From Lachnospiraceae bacterium M18-1 (lineage in GTDB: Bacteria > Bacillota > Clostridia > Lachnospirales > Lachnospiraceae), in contig KE159605.1 of assembly GCA_000403295.2 (NCBI GenBank), positions 1,696,193 through 1,760,192 on the forward strand: DNA of 64,000 nt. The letters are read 5' to 3'. The position numbers were made by a program, and so were the translations under genes. Shown piece by piece: positions 38,558 through 47,341 of this stretch. The notes beneath the pieces are model-generated. The model saw only the letters and a program-made list of their open reading frames with translations. It ran no database searches and was not told the DNA's origin. Each line of letters opens with the position of its first letter. Positions within the stretch are counted from its first letter, which is position 1.

Positions 38558-39610
38558 TCAAGATAAAAAGAGCAGCTGACCTTCCGCAAACTGCAGATAA
38601 TCCGGCATGCCCTTTTCCCGCAGCATCTCCCACTTATCCTTCTGCAGGAACCAGCAGAGCTTCTCCTGGTTCTGCTCATTCTCCGGCAGGATATAAAAAT
38701 TTTTCTCAAAAGGCAGCTCCGCGCTGCCCGCCAGCCGGAACCTGATGCAGTTCTCCTTCTTTTCTCCCCACACCGGAATAAACTCATGCGCCCGGATGCC
38801 TGCATAGGCAGTCTCCTCCGGGATCTCTCTCTCACAGCACAGCTGGATTCCCCAGTCCAGGGCGTCCATCTGATGCGCTCCTGTCCTTCTAATCCTGGAA
38901 ATATTTTTGCAGCCGGTCAGCCGCGCCGCTTCCAGACATCCGGGATCGGCAAAAACCTCCCTGGTCCTTCCGCAGGTGACCGCCTTTCCCTGATCCAGGA
39001 CAAGCAGTTCCTCGCTGAACCGGTAGATCTCATCCCGGTCGTGGGACACCAGGATCACGGTTCCTTTGTAAGCTTCTAGCATATCATACAGTTCCTGCTG
39101 CAGCCGGTCTTTCAGAAACTGGTCCAGGGCGGAAAAAGGCTCATCCAGTAAAATAACATCCGGTTCATACGCCATGATCCGGGCAAGCGCCACCCTCTGC
39201 TGCTGCCCGCCGGACAATTCCCCCGGAAGCCGCTCCTCCAGCCCGTCCAGCCGGAAGGTATACAGCATCTCCCGGATCCGTTCCCGGTTCTGCTTTCCGG
39301 AGCCTTTCAGACCCGCGCCGATATTTTGGGCAACTGTCATAGTCGGAAAAAGCGCATAATTCTGGAAAAGGTAGCCGATGCTGCGCTTCTGTGGCTTCAC
39401 GCAGATTTTGTCCCTGGAACGGTACATCACCTTTCCGTTGATCACGATTTCCCCTTCATCCGGAATCTCGATGCCGGCAATACATTTCAGCGTCATACTT
39501 TTTCCGCAGCCTGACGCCCCCAGGATGCCGATCCTGGATGCGCTGCTCTCGAACCGGACATCCAGCTCAAATACCGGAAACCTTTTTTTTACATTGACCG
39601 TAAGGCTCAT
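38558..39610 (-). CDS. modC: Molybdate ABC transporter ATPase
   Basis: A 350-residue ATPase of the molybdate/sulfate importer class. Walker A GASGCGKS (near residue 31), Q-loop YLFQNYALFPTMTVAQNI, signature LSGGQQQRVALARIMA, Walker B VILLDEPFSALD and LVSHDRDEIYRFSEEL are intact. The C-terminal 110 residues form a regulatory TOBE/MOP-like domain. It follows modA and modB, with a 139-bp gap after modB that holds no gene. Confidence 0.93.
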   Translation of the reverse strand: MSLTVNVKKRFPVFELDVRFESSASRIGILGASGCGKSMTLKCIAGIEIPDEGEIVINGKVMYRSRDKICVKPQKRSIGYLFQNYALFPTMTVAQNIGAGLKGSGKQNRERIREMLYTFRLDGLEERLPGELSGGQQQRVALARIMAYEPDVILLDEPFSALDQFLKDRLQQELYDMLEAYKGTVILVSHDRDEIYRFSEELLVLDQGKAVTCGRTREVFADPGCLEAARLTGCKNISRIRRTGAHQMDALDWGIQLCCEREIPEETAYAGIRAHEFIPVWGEKKENCIRFRLAGSAELPFEKNFYILPENEQNQEKLCWFLQKDKWEMLREKGMPDYLQFAEGQLLFLS

Positions 39611-39749
39611 CCTGCCGGCTCCTTTCTTTTTCCTGCATTTTTACACTGCCACACCCGCTAAACGGCATCTGGCGATCCGACCCTCTCCGCCCCGGCAATT
39701 CCTCCGCGCTGCGGACGGCGGATACGCACGGCATCTGAACGGACGGCAT

Positions 39750-40454
39750 TTACCACCTCTTCACCGTCTTCATCCGCTTTCCGGAGATCAGATTCATCAG
39801 GATGATGATCACCAGGGCGATCACGATCACCACGCCTGCCCAGATCCCTGCTGTCAGATAGTCCCCGTCCTGGATCACCATGGCAATCTTCTGGGAGATC
39901 GTTCCGGTCTTGCCCGGGATATTTCCCGCAAGCATGGACGTGGCCCCGTATTCCCCCAGCGCTCTGGCAAAGGTCAGTACAGTGCCGGACGCGATCCCCG
40001 GCCCTGCGGAAGGAATCACCACCTTCCAGAAAATCTGTGTTTCCGACATTCCCAGGGTTCGTCCCGCATAGACCAGGTTGACGTCGATCTGCTCAAAGGC
40101 CGCCCGGGCGTTGCGGTACATCAGGGGAAACGCAATGATCGTCGCCGCAATGACACAGCCCAGCCAGGTCTGTACCACCTTGAGATCAAAGCTTTCATAC
40201 AGGAAGCTGCCGAGAGGACGCCTCCTGCTGAACAGCAGAAGCAGGAAAAAGCCTGCTGCCGTAGGGGGCAGCACCATGGGCAGAGTGAGGATCCCGTCCA
40301 GGACGGCTTTTTTTCCGGGCGAAGACCTGACTGCCTTCCTTGCCGCAAAGATTCCCAGGAAAAAGGAGATCACCGTCGCCGCCGCCCCGGTCTTGAACGA
40401 TATCAGCAAGGGACTCCAATCCAGTTCCCTCAATATCTCCGTCAACGTTTCCAT
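39750..40454 (-). CDS. modB: Molybdate ABC transporter permease
   Basis: 234 residues with five or six membrane helices and the EAA loop for ATPase contact (RTLGMSETQIFWKVVIPSAGPGIASG). The family motif LPPTAAGFFLLLLF and ALGEYGATSMLAGNIPGKT are typical ModB. It lies 15 bp after modA. Part of the Mo-supply operon. Confidence 0.95.
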   Translation of the reverse strand: METLTEILRELDWSPLLISFKTGAAATVISFFLGIFAARKAVRSSPGKKAVLDGILTLPMVLPPTAAGFFLLLLFSRRRPLGSFLYESFDLKVVQTWLGCVIAATIIAFPLMYRNARAAFEQIDVNLVYAGRTLGMSETQIFWKVVIPSAGPGIASGTVLTFARALGEYGATSMLAGNIPGKTGTISQKIAMVIQDGDYLTAGIWAGVVIVIALVIIILMNLISGKRMKTVKRW

Positions 40455-40469
40455 TTTCGCCCTCCTGCC

Positions 40470-41315
40470 TCAAATATCCGTATCAAAATAATAAGACGTA
40501 AACACGGCCTTCGCTTCGTCTGACAAAATGTATTCCAGAAACTCTGCGGCGGCAGCCTTTTGCTTCTCATCCGCCTCTTCATTGACCACCTGGGCGATAG
40601 GGTAGATCACGTCTCCTGTCAGTTCATAGCTGACGGTTTCCAGGATCTCCAGATCGTCCTCATATCCATACGTATCTGAATAATATGTGGTCCCCACCTC
40701 ACAGGAGCCTTCGATCACCGCGGTCAGCACCTTGCTCACATTATCCTGTTCGCTGATCTCCACGCCGCCCAATGCCTGTGAGATCTCTTCGGTGGTAATC
40801 CCGGCAGCCTCCTCCCTTTCTTCGAGCTTTCCCAGGTTTACCAGCGCCTGCCGGGTATATCTTCCGGCCGGAACGCTTCCGCCTGCCAGCGCAATGCTCT
40901 CCGCCTTCTCCAGGCTGTCAAGCCCTGTCACCTGCGTACCGCTGTCTTTCCGTGTGACCACTGCCACCTGGTTGTTGACCACATCGGCCCGTGTGCCTTC
41001 CACTGCAAGACCGTCCGCCTCCAGCTGGTCCATCTGCTTCTGGGCCGCCGAAAAGAACAGGTCGCACGCATACCCTTCCTCGATCTGAGTCAGCAGTGTT
41101 CCGGAGCTGTCCGCGTTATACGTAATCTTTATCTCCGGATGAATCTCGTTAAATTCTTCCGCAAGCTCTGTCATAACGGTATTCAGGCTGGCCGCAATAA
41201 ACACCTGGATCTCTGTATCTTGCTCTGTCTCTCCTGCCGGACCTCTGCCGCATCCCATGAGCAGGCCTGAGACCGCCATAGCTGTGAGCAGTCCTCTTAC
41301 CGCTTTTTTCAGCAT
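40470..41315 (-). CDS. modA: Molybdate-binding lipoprotein
   Basis: A 281-residue substrate-binding protein. Starting at 41315 gives a lipoprotein signal (LKKAVRGLLTAMAVSGLLMG with lipobox LMGC), so it is anchored outside the membrane. ModA motifs are clear: VFIAASLNTVMTELAEEFNE, FSAAQKQMDQLEADGL, ALAGGSVPAGRYTRQAL and YPIAQV near the end. A start 17 codons upstream would mask the signal peptide. It binds molybdate, and perhaps tungstate, for ModBC. Confidence 0.95.
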   Translation of the reverse strand: MLKKAVRGLLTAMAVSGLLMGCGRGPAGETEQDTEIQVFIAASLNTVMTELAEEFNEIHPEIKITYNADSSGTLLTQIEEGYACDLFFSAAQKQMDQLEADGLAVEGTRADVVNNQVAVVTRKDSGTQVTGLDSLEKAESIALAGGSVPAGRYTRQALVNLGKLEEREEAAGITTEEISQALGGVEISEQDNVSKVLTAVIEGSCEVGTTYYSDTYGYEDDLEILETVSYELTGDVIYPIAQVVNEEADEKQKAAAAEFLEYILSDEAKAVFTSYYFDTDI

Positions 41316-41337
41316 CGTTGCATTCCCCGTCCTTTCA

Positions 41338-42273
41338 TCATCCTTTTCCGCCGCACTCCGCCCCATCCCCTGTCAGGATCTGGATCCCGTGTTCCAGATG
41401 GGGCAGGATATATTCCAGGCTTTCTTTCACTGCTTTCCTGCTCCCCGGCAGGTTGACGATCAGCGTCCCGTTACGGATCACCGACGCGCCCCTTCCCAGC
41501 ATCGCCCTTCCCGTAATGGACAGGGAGTGCATCCGGATCGCCTCTGCGATTCCCGGTGCGTTTCTCGTGGCTACCGCCATGGTAGCTTCCGGTGTCCTGT
41601 CCCGCTCTGAGAATCCGGTCCCGCCTGTGGTCAGGATCAGGTTCACCTGTCTGCCGTCCGAAAGCCGGGTCAGCTCCTGCTCGATCCGTGCCTGTTCATC
41701 TGGCAGCAGGAGCCGCTCCACCACACGGTATCCTGCCTCCTGCAGCATTTCACAGATGCAGGGGCCGCTGGTATCCTCCCGCCCGCCTGCTGCGCCTTTA
41801 TCGCTCAATGTCACTACTGCGGCGGTATAACGGGTATCCGCCTTCTCAATGATCCGCATCTCGTCTCCTACAGAAATGGTCCCGCCGTGCAGCACCTGGG
41901 CAAATACGCCCTGCGTGGGCATGATGCATTCTCCCATCTTCTGATAGATCCGGCAGTGTGTGTGGCATTCCTTTCCGATCTGAGTCATCTCCAGAACAAC
42001 GTCATTGCACTGAAATGTGGTTCCTGCCGGAAGCGCTCTGAAATCAAAGCCGTCTACCACCAGGTTTTCACCGAAAGCCCCGTGCCCCACGTCTGCTCCT
42101 TTTTTATTAAATGCTTCGATCCGTTCCGCAGACAGGAGGCTGACCTGTCTGTGCCAGTTCCCGCCGTGAGCGTCTCCGCGGATTCCGAAGCCCTCTACAA
42201 ATTCCGCCGAGTTTACATTTTTCTTTTCGATCCCCCGTCTTTCACTGATGCAGACCGCCTTTACAATTCCCAT
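41338..42273 (-). CDS. MOSC domain-MogA fusion protein
   Basis: 311 residues joining two cofactor domains. The N-terminal part (about 1-145) is a MOSC domain (EGFGIRGDAHGGNWHRQVSL, GECIMPTQGVFAQVLHGG, a conserved Cys in GKECHTHCRIY). The C-terminal part (about 150-311) is MogA/MoaB, which adenylates molybdopterin (ILTTGGTGFSERDRTPEAT, with NLPGSRKAVKESL). The start at 42273 has GGAGG 5 bases upstream. MOSC domains are thought to carry activated sulfur or bind pyranopterin, so the fusion may hand the cofactor on toward the hydroxylase. Confidence 0.92.
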   Translation of the reverse strand: MGIVKAVCISERRGIEKKNVNSAEFVEGFGIRGDAHGGNWHRQVSLLSAERIEAFNKKGADVGHGAFGENLVVDGFDFRALPAGTTFQCNDVVLEMTQIGKECHTHCRIYQKMGECIMPTQGVFAQVLHGGTISVGDEMRIIEKADTRYTAAVVTLSDKGAAGGREDTSGPCICEMLQEAGYRVVERLLLPDEQARIEQELTRLSDGRQVNLILTTGGTGFSERDRTPEATMAVATRNAPGIAEAIRMHSLSITGRAMLGRGASVIRNGTLIVNLPGSRKAVKESLEYILPHLEHGIQILTGDGAECGGKG

Positions 42274-42307
42274 GTGAACCTCCAATTTTCTGCGATATCA
42301 AGCCGAA

Positions 42308-43360
42308 TCAGCCGCCGATCTGCGCCATGTTGTGTGTTTCCTGCAGAATCCCTTTCGCCCGCGCCTCCGGCGAATCGCCTTTCCCGAATATCCCGGGTAC
42401 GACGCCCTCCGCAGCGGGCCATGCCCTGCTTGGGAAATCATGGCATTTGGGCTTCATGAAAATGCAGTCCTGCAGAAGCTGCTGCAGTTCCTTATCGTCA
42501 ATCCCGTTTCTCATTTCCTGCTTCAGATTGATATGCCCCTCATAATTCAGGCACAGCTTCAAGGTCCCGTCCGCTTTTACCCGGATCCGGTTGCAGGATC
42601 TGCAGAACTTCCGGCTCAGAGCGCTGATAAACCCGATCTTCCCGCGAAACTCGGGAAGCTGATAATAGACTGCCGGGCCATTTCCCACAGACTCCTTCAC
42701 CAGTTCCATATAACCGAACTGTGTTTCCAGCAATTTTTTGATCTCATCCTGGGTCACCGCCGTATAACCTGCCCCCAGGCCGATGGGCATCATTTCGATA
42801 AAACGGACCGTGATCGGGTATTTCCACGCCAGGGCCGCCATGTCCACAAGTTCATCCTCGTTGATCCCCACCATGGGAACGCAGTTCACCTTCACCGGGA
42901 TTCCCGCCAGGATCGTCTGACGGATGCCCTCCCAGACCTCGGAAAAGTCTCCCCTCCGGGTCAGCCGGTGAAATTTGTCCTTATCCAGGGTATCCAGGCT
43001 GACATTGATCCCCGTGACTCCGGCTGCCGCCAGTTCCGGCAGGAACCTGCACAAAAGCGCCCCGTTGGTGGTGATCGTAACGGACTCGATCCCCGGGACT
43101 CTCCGGATATTCTGGATCAGCCCGCAGACGCCTTTACGCACCAGAGGCTCCCCTCCGGTAATCTTCACCTTTGTGATCCCCGCCCCGGCCGCCGCCTTCG
43201 CGACACGTAAGATCTCGTCGTAGGTCATGACCTCGCTGTGGGGCATCGGCTCCACGCCCTCCCGGGGCATGCAATACTGGCACCGGTAATTGCACCGGTC
43301 GGTCACGGATATTCTGATATAATCAACAACTCTCTGATATTGGTCTTTCATTCCACGCAT
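42308..43360 (-). CDS. moaA: GTP 3',8-cyclase (molybdopterin synthesis)
   Basis: 350 residues, a radical SAM enzyme for the first step of molybdopterin synthesis. The SAM cluster motif CNYRCQYCMP lies near residue 23, TGGEPLVRKG follows, and the C-terminal second 4Fe-4S cluster site has FCRSCNRIRVKADGTLKLCL. The protein ends in the conserved Gly-Gly that is needed for activity. AAGGAT precedes the start. MoaC, which acts next, is not in the window. Confidence 0.95.
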   Translation of the reverse strand: MRGMKDQYQRVVDYIRISVTDRCNYRCQYCMPREGVEPMPHSEVMTYDEILRVAKAAAGAGITKVKITGGEPLVRKGVCGLIQNIRRVPGIESVTITTNGALLCRFLPELAAAGVTGINVSLDTLDKDKFHRLTRRGDFSEVWEGIRQTILAGIPVKVNCVPMVGINEDELVDMAALAWKYPITVRFIEMMPIGLGAGYTAVTQDEIKKLLETQFGYMELVKESVGNGPAVYYQLPEFRGKIGFISALSRKFCRSCNRIRVKADGTLKLCLNYEGHINLKQEMRNGIDDKELQQLLQDCIFMKPKCHDFPSRAWPAAEGVVPGIFGKGDSPEARAKGILQETHNMAQIGG

Positions 43361-43429
43361 CTTATCCTTTTTGTTTTTTTCTGCAGAGCAGCACGGATGC
43401 TGCCCGATTTCCGCTGCCTTAGGCAGGTC

Positions 43430-44452
43430 CTATTTTCCAAAACCGCAGTTGGGGAACGTGCATACCGGGCAGGACAGGCACAAGCCCCCTTCCCCAAGCC
43501 GGTCCAGGTCTGCTTTTTCCAGCACTTCCCCGGTCATGATCCTGGGGAGCACCAGGTCAAATACCGTCCGTTTTGCATACATGACGCATCCCGGCAGCCC
43601 CATGACCGGGATATTCTGTTCCCCGTAATAGGCCAGGAGAAACATGGCTCCCGGCAGTACCGGAGCGCCGTAGGTGACGATCCTTGCCCCGGAATTGCGG
43701 ATCGCAAGAGGAGTCCTGTCATCCGGGTCCACGCTCATGCCGCCTGTGCACAGGATCAGGTCCGCTCCCGCGTCCAGCAGCTTTCGGATAGCCGCCGTGA
43801 TGTGCTCATGGCTGTCGCCGCAGATCTCATGGCCGATGAGTTCCACATCATATTCCGACAGCTTTTCCTCGATCACCGGGGTAAAGGTGTCCTGGATCCG
43901 CCCGTAAAAAATCTCATTGCCGGTGGTCACGATCCCCGCTTTTTTCTTCAGATAAGGCCGGATCTCAAAAATCGGGCCGTTCCCTGCCGCTTCTTTTGCC
44001 CTCTCCATCTTCTCCTTTTCGATCACCAGGGGAATGATCCTGGTCCCTGCCAGCTTGTCCCCTGCCTTCACCGGAAAATTCCCGTGCCGTGCCGCGATCA
44101 TCATCTCGCCCAGAGAATTGACTGCGTTCAGCTTTTCGGAATCCACCCGGAACACCCCGCCGCACACGGCAGTCAGTTCGATCTTTCCCTCCTTCACCTC
44201 CGACGGGCGCATATGTTCATTTTTACAAATGTCACAGAGAATCTGTGCCGCGTCGTTCTCGTGGAGCATATTCTCGTTATTTTCCCAGATATAGATGTGA
44301 TCCTTCCCCACGCTCAAAAGCACCGGAATATCCTCCTCCCGGATGATATGTCCCTTGCGGAACACCGCATCCTTTGTCACCCCTTTGATGATCTGGGTAA
44401 TGTCGTGGCAGAGGATCTGTCCCACCGCCTCTTCTGTCTTCATCAGCTTCAT
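43430..44452 (-). CDS. Molybdopterin-binding protein, MoeA-like
   Basis: 340 residues with one MoCF_biosynth domain in the middle (about 165-310; AGIVTTGNEIFYGRIQDTF, ADLILCTGGMSVDPDDRTP, VMGLPGCVMYAKRTVFDLV). It lacks the full MoeA domain set. It ends in a Cys cluster (CLSCPVCTFPNCGFGK) that suggests metal or cluster binding. It probably handles molybdopterin during Mo insertion for the selenium-dependent hydroxylases; its precise step is not established. Confidence 0.85.
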   Translation of the reverse strand: MKLMKTEEAVGQILCHDITQIIKGVTKDAVFRKGHIIREEDIPVLLSVGKDHIYIWENNENMLHENDAAQILCDICKNEHMRPSEVKEGKIELTAVCGGVFRVDSEKLNAVNSLGEMMIAARHGNFPVKAGDKLAGTRIIPLVIEKEKMERAKEAAGNGPIFEIRPYLKKKAGIVTTGNEIFYGRIQDTFTPVIEEKLSEYDVELIGHEICGDSHEHITAAIRKLLDAGADLILCTGGMSVDPDDRTPLAIRNSGARIVTYGAPVLPGAMFLLAYYGEQNIPVMGLPGCVMYAKRTVFDLVLPRIMTGEVLEKADLDRLGEGGLCLSCPVCTFPNCGFGK

Positions 44453-44562
44453 GAAAATTCTCCTGTATGAACCAATCTGCTCTGGCAGATTGATTGTCTG
44501 CCTGCCCGTCGTCTGTGTGATTTTAAATACGGGCGGTCCTGATTATTGTTTCGATTATTTTT

Positions 44563-45492
44563 TCAAAATAATTCGCTATCAAAAAAAATTTGATCGTAAA
44601 TCTCATATGCTGCTTCTTCCACCTGCTGCTCATAAATCTCATACAGCCGGAGCAGCTTGCTTCCTCTCTCCGTCAGATATGCACCGCCGCCGTTCTTTCC
44701 GCCCGGCTGACGCCCCACGATCTGGTAGCCCAGTTCTTCCTCCGCCGCATGGATGATCTTCCATCCCTTGCTGTAGGAAATGTTCGTCTTTTTGCAGGCT
44801 TCCTTCACGGACCCCAGCCTGTCGATCTGTTTGAGCACTGTGACTGTCCCGGGGCCGAAAAAAGGCTTCCGGCCGGCCAGTCTGACCTTCACCTGGGGGC
44901 GCATCAGACTTTCCCGGTGAATCCAGGCAAGCTGGACACCGTCCTCTTCCGCATATGCGCCTGCAAGTATGCCTTCATCCCGAACCTCCAGGCGGATCAA
45001 TTCCGTTCCCCCGGCTTCCAGGACATCCAAAATTCCCTTGTCCCCCTGGTACTCCAAAAGTGTCTCGATTCCAGAACGGTCGATACAGACCGGATATCCT
45101 GACTGCCCCCGGCAGACAGGCAGGACAGAACCGCCCTGTGCTTCCAGAAGCAGCTTCACTGTTTCTTCCATAAAAAACGGAATATCTGCCGGGCAGAACA
45201 GCACCCTGCCGCACCGCTCCCGCAGATAGTCAAGTCCCAGCTTGATGGAATCCAGTATCCGGGCGGATTCATAACCTTCATTCCGAAGGAACGTGATGCC
45301 AAAGCGGCGGAGCGCCTTTTCCACCTGCTCTGCCCGGTATCCGGTAACCATCACGATATCCTTGATACCCGCCCGCTGAAAATTCACGGCTACCCGTTCC
45401 GCCGCCCTCAGGCTGTCAGTCTCCGCAGGCCGGCCGAAATCCGCTGTACCGGCGGGTCTGCCGGCAGCATCGATCACTGCGCCTACATTCAT
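44563..45492 (-). CDS. NTP-transferase-like protein fused to a ModE-type DNA-binding domain
   Basis: 309 residues with two parts. Residues about 1-190 look like MobA/MocA nucleotidyltransferases (IVMVTGYRAEQVEKALRRF; LFCPADIPFF). The canonical LAAGxSxRMG nucleotide loop, however, is degenerate (IDAAGRPAGTADFG), so catalysis is doubtful. Residues about 205-300 are a LysR/ModE winged helix (TVLKQIDRLGSVKEACKKTN, GRQPGGKNGGGAYLT). It may be a regulator sensing cofactor or nucleotide state, or a cofactor-maturation enzyme that also regulates. It follows ridA by 2 bp. Confidence 0.82.
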   Translation of the reverse strand: MNVGAVIDAAGRPAGTADFGRPAETDSLRAAERVAVNFQRAGIKDIVMVTGYRAEQVEKALRRFGITFLRNEGYESARILDSIKLGLDYLRERCGRVLFCPADIPFFMEETVKLLLEAQGGSVLPVCRGQSGYPVCIDRSGIETLLEYQGDKGILDVLEAGGTELIRLEVRDEGILAGAYAEEDGVQLAWIHRESLMRPQVKVRLAGRKPFFGPGTVTVLKQIDRLGSVKEACKKTNISYSKGWKIIHAAEEELGYQIVGRQPGGKNGGGAYLTERGSKLLRLYEIYEQQVEEAAYEIYDQIFFDSELF

Positions 45493-45494
45493 GA

Positions 45495-45878
45495 TCAGTC
45501 TTTCAGTGCAACGACTTCGATCTCTACCAGTGCATCCTGAGGAAGCGCGGCTACCTGGAACGCAGATCTTGCCGGATAATTGCCCTCACTGAAAAATCCC
45601 TTGTATACTTCGTTCATCTTTCCGAAGTCTGCAATATTCTTTAAATATACCGTTGTCTTTACTACATTGTCCATAGTGCAGCCTGCGGATTCCAGAATGG
45701 ACTTCACATTCTCCAGGGACTGCTTTGTCTGGCCTTCGATATCCTGCGCTACGATCTTGCCCTCGGACGGAACGATGGGAAGCTGTCCGGAAAGGAACAT
45801 CAGGTTGCCTGTATTGATACCCTGGGAATACGGCCCGATTGCCTTTGGTGCATTGTCTGTGTTTAAAATTGTCTTCAT
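45495..45878 (-). CDS. ridA: RidA family reactive-intermediate deaminase
   Basis: 127 residues of the YjgF/YER057c/UK114 family, which hydrolyses reactive enamine/imine intermediates released by PLP enzymes. Family motifs: KAIGPYSQGI, FLSGQLPIVP, NVKSILESAGCTMDNVVKTT and the C-terminal ARSAFQVAALPQDALVEIE with its conserved Arg and Glu. The start at 45878 has AAGGAG upstream. First gene of the Mo/Se operon. In this setting it would fit detoxifying 2-aminoacrylate formed by the diaminopropionate lyase, an inference. Confidence 0.95.
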   Translation of the reverse strand: MKTILNTDNAPKAIGPYSQGINTGNLMFLSGQLPIVPSEGKIVAQDIEGQTKQSLENVKSILESAGCTMDNVVKTTVYLKNIADFGKMNEVYKGFFSEGNYPARSAFQVAALPQDALVEIEVVALKD

Positions 45879-45921
45879 GGTCAATTCTCCTTCTATAAAT
45901 TTCTTTTCTTGCGATAAAAAT

Positions 45922-45950
45922 ATTTTATCACTGCTCCTGGCACGTGTCAA
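45922..45950 (-). promoter_or_regulatory. Promoter of the ridA-Mo/Se operon
   Basis: Minus-strand TTGACA, 17-bp spacer, TAAAAT, 45 bp before the ridA start. It is divergent from the regulator at 46074. Confidence 0.8.
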
Positions 45951-46073
45951 GCAATATCCCATTTACCTAACAAAAATTTTTTTGTACGTTGACTTTTTTA
46001 TTGAATTTAGGAAGATAACATGTAATAATAGAAGTAACTGAAATAGAATTTAGTATAGAAATGGGGAAAGTTT

Positions 46074-46781
46074 ATGAGTTCTGACATCCTTCAGCATTAT
46101 ACCATACTTGTTGAATTTCTTGGGAAAGCGCTTGGCCCGGATTATGAAGTGGTTCTGCATGACCTGAGTTCCAAAGATTTCGCGATCGCCGCGATCGCCA
46201 ACGGACACATCAGCGGCCGGAAGGCCGGAGGGCCTCTGACTGATGCAGCGCTTCGCATGCTTTCCTCCAAGGCGTATGAGACAGACGATTTTTTGAGCAA
46301 CTACAGAGGAATCGCCCCCAACGGGCATATTCTCCGCTCCTCCACGATGTTCATCCGGGATGTGGAGAACAGGCCTATCGGACTTTTATGTATTAATTTC
46401 GATGACTGGCGTTACAAGGAACTTACGGAAAAAATGCTGTCTATCATTCATCCGGAATCCTATCTGGAGCAGCATCCGGCCTATACGCAGCCCCTGCTGC
46501 AGCGGACCGTGGAAAAGCCTGCTCTCCAGGAATCCCCCGCGGCGATCACGGAGAACTTCTCTATGGATATCCCCGCACTGATGCAGAAGATCTTTGACGA
46601 TGCCACGGCCTCCCTGGAGACTCCGGTAGACCGGCTGAACCAGTTTGAACGGAGGGAGATTGTCGAACAGCTCAATGAGCAGGGGCTGTTCCAGCTTAAG
46701 GGCGCGGTTTCCTTTGTCGCCAGGAAGTTCTCCTGCTCCAATGCGACCATCTACCGGTATCTCAGCGAGATCAGCGCGTGA
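46074..46781 (+). CDS. YheO/DauR-type PAS-HTH transcriptional regulator, copy 1
   Basis: 235 residues. The N-terminal YheO-type PAS domain (about 5-118) has ALGPDYEVVLHDLSSKDFAI, GRKAGGPLTDAALR, and RSSTMFIRDVENRPIGLLCI. The C-terminal DauR-type helix-turn-helix (about 170-235) has RREIVEQLNEQGLFQLKGA and SCSNATIYRYLSEI. A second, related regulator lies at 57194. Being divergent from the ridA-Mo/Se operon, it likely controls that operon; GGGGAAAG precedes the start. The ligand is unknown. Confidence 0.9.
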   Translation: MSSDILQHYTILVEFLGKALGPDYEVVLHDLSSKDFAIAAIANGHISGRKAGGPLTDAALRMLSSKAYETDDFLSNYRGIAPNGHILRSSTMFIRDVENRPIGLLCINFDDWRYKELTEKMLSIIHPESYLEQHPAYTQPLLQRTVEKPALQESPAAITENFSMDIPALMQKIFDDATASLETPVDRLNQFERREIVEQLNEQGLFQLKGAVSFVARKFSCSNATIYRYLSEISA

Positions 46782-46792
46782 CTAGTGTACTG

Positions 46793-46846
46793 AAAAAGAG
46801 CCCTGCCAAACCAGCATATCATCCGTTTGGCAGGACTCTTTTTTTC
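46793..46846. terminator. Bidirectional terminator
   Basis: AAAGAG..CCTGCCAAAC pairs with GTTTGGCAGG.CTCTTT; A-runs lie on the left and T7 on the right. It separates the converging regulator gene and the ferredoxin end of the purine operon. Confidence 0.88.
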
Positions 46847-46849
46847 TCT

Positions 46850-47341
46850 TTATCTTTCCGTCAGGATCCCTCGTAAGTCTGTGATCGCATGGCGCGGACA
46901 TTTCATTGCGCACATGCCGCAGCTCAGGCACAGTGATTCGTCGATCACCGCATGGTTATCAACCACCCGGATCGCTTCCGCCGTACAGGTCTTTTCGCAG
47001 ATCCCGCAGCCGATGCAGCTGACAGGGCAGACCTCCCTTGCATCCTTTCCTTTGTCCTCATTGGCACATCTCACCACAATATGACAAGCGCTTTCATGGA
47101 GATGGATGATCTCCTGAGGGCAGGCACGCACGCACATCCCGCATGCAATACAGGTTTCCTCGTCCACTACTGCCACACCGTTTTCATTCAGGGAAATGGC
47201 GCCGAACTTACAGACTGCCGTACAGTTTCCACAGCCCACGCAGCCGTACTTACATCTGGATACGGCGCTTGCGGCGCAGGCTCCGTTACATGCCACCACT
47301 GCCGCGCGATAGGGAAATTTTTTCTTTACCGCCATGCTCAT
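46850..47341 (-). CDS. Ferredoxin-like protein with four Fe-S cluster sites
   Basis: 163 residues, mostly cluster ligands. An RnfB-like N-terminus (VVACNGACAASAVSRCKYGC) is followed by four CxxCxxCxxxC sites: GCVGCGNCTAVC, CIACGMCVRACP, CIGCGICEKTC and CLSCGMCAMKCP. It overlaps the xanthine dehydrogenase gene by four bases (ATGA), so it is most likely the electron acceptor or donor of that enzyme and of YgfK. It probably acts in the cytoplasm, as no membrane helix is seen. Confidence 0.9.
   Translation of the reverse strand: MSMAVKKKFPYRAAVVACNGACAASAVSRCKYGCVGCGNCTAVCKFGAISLNENGVAVVDEETCIACGMCVRACPQEIIHLHESACHIVVRCANEDKGKDAREVCPVSCIGCGICEKTCTAEAIRVVDNHAVIDESLCLSCGMCAMKCPRHAITDLRGILTER

Noticed and set aside
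39378..40523. A 381-codon plus-strand frame
   Set aside because: It is antisense to modB and the end of modC, and its composition is typical of a shadow frame.
43238..44470. A 410-codon plus-strand frame
   Set aside because: It is antisense to the MoeA-like gene and has no recognisable domain.
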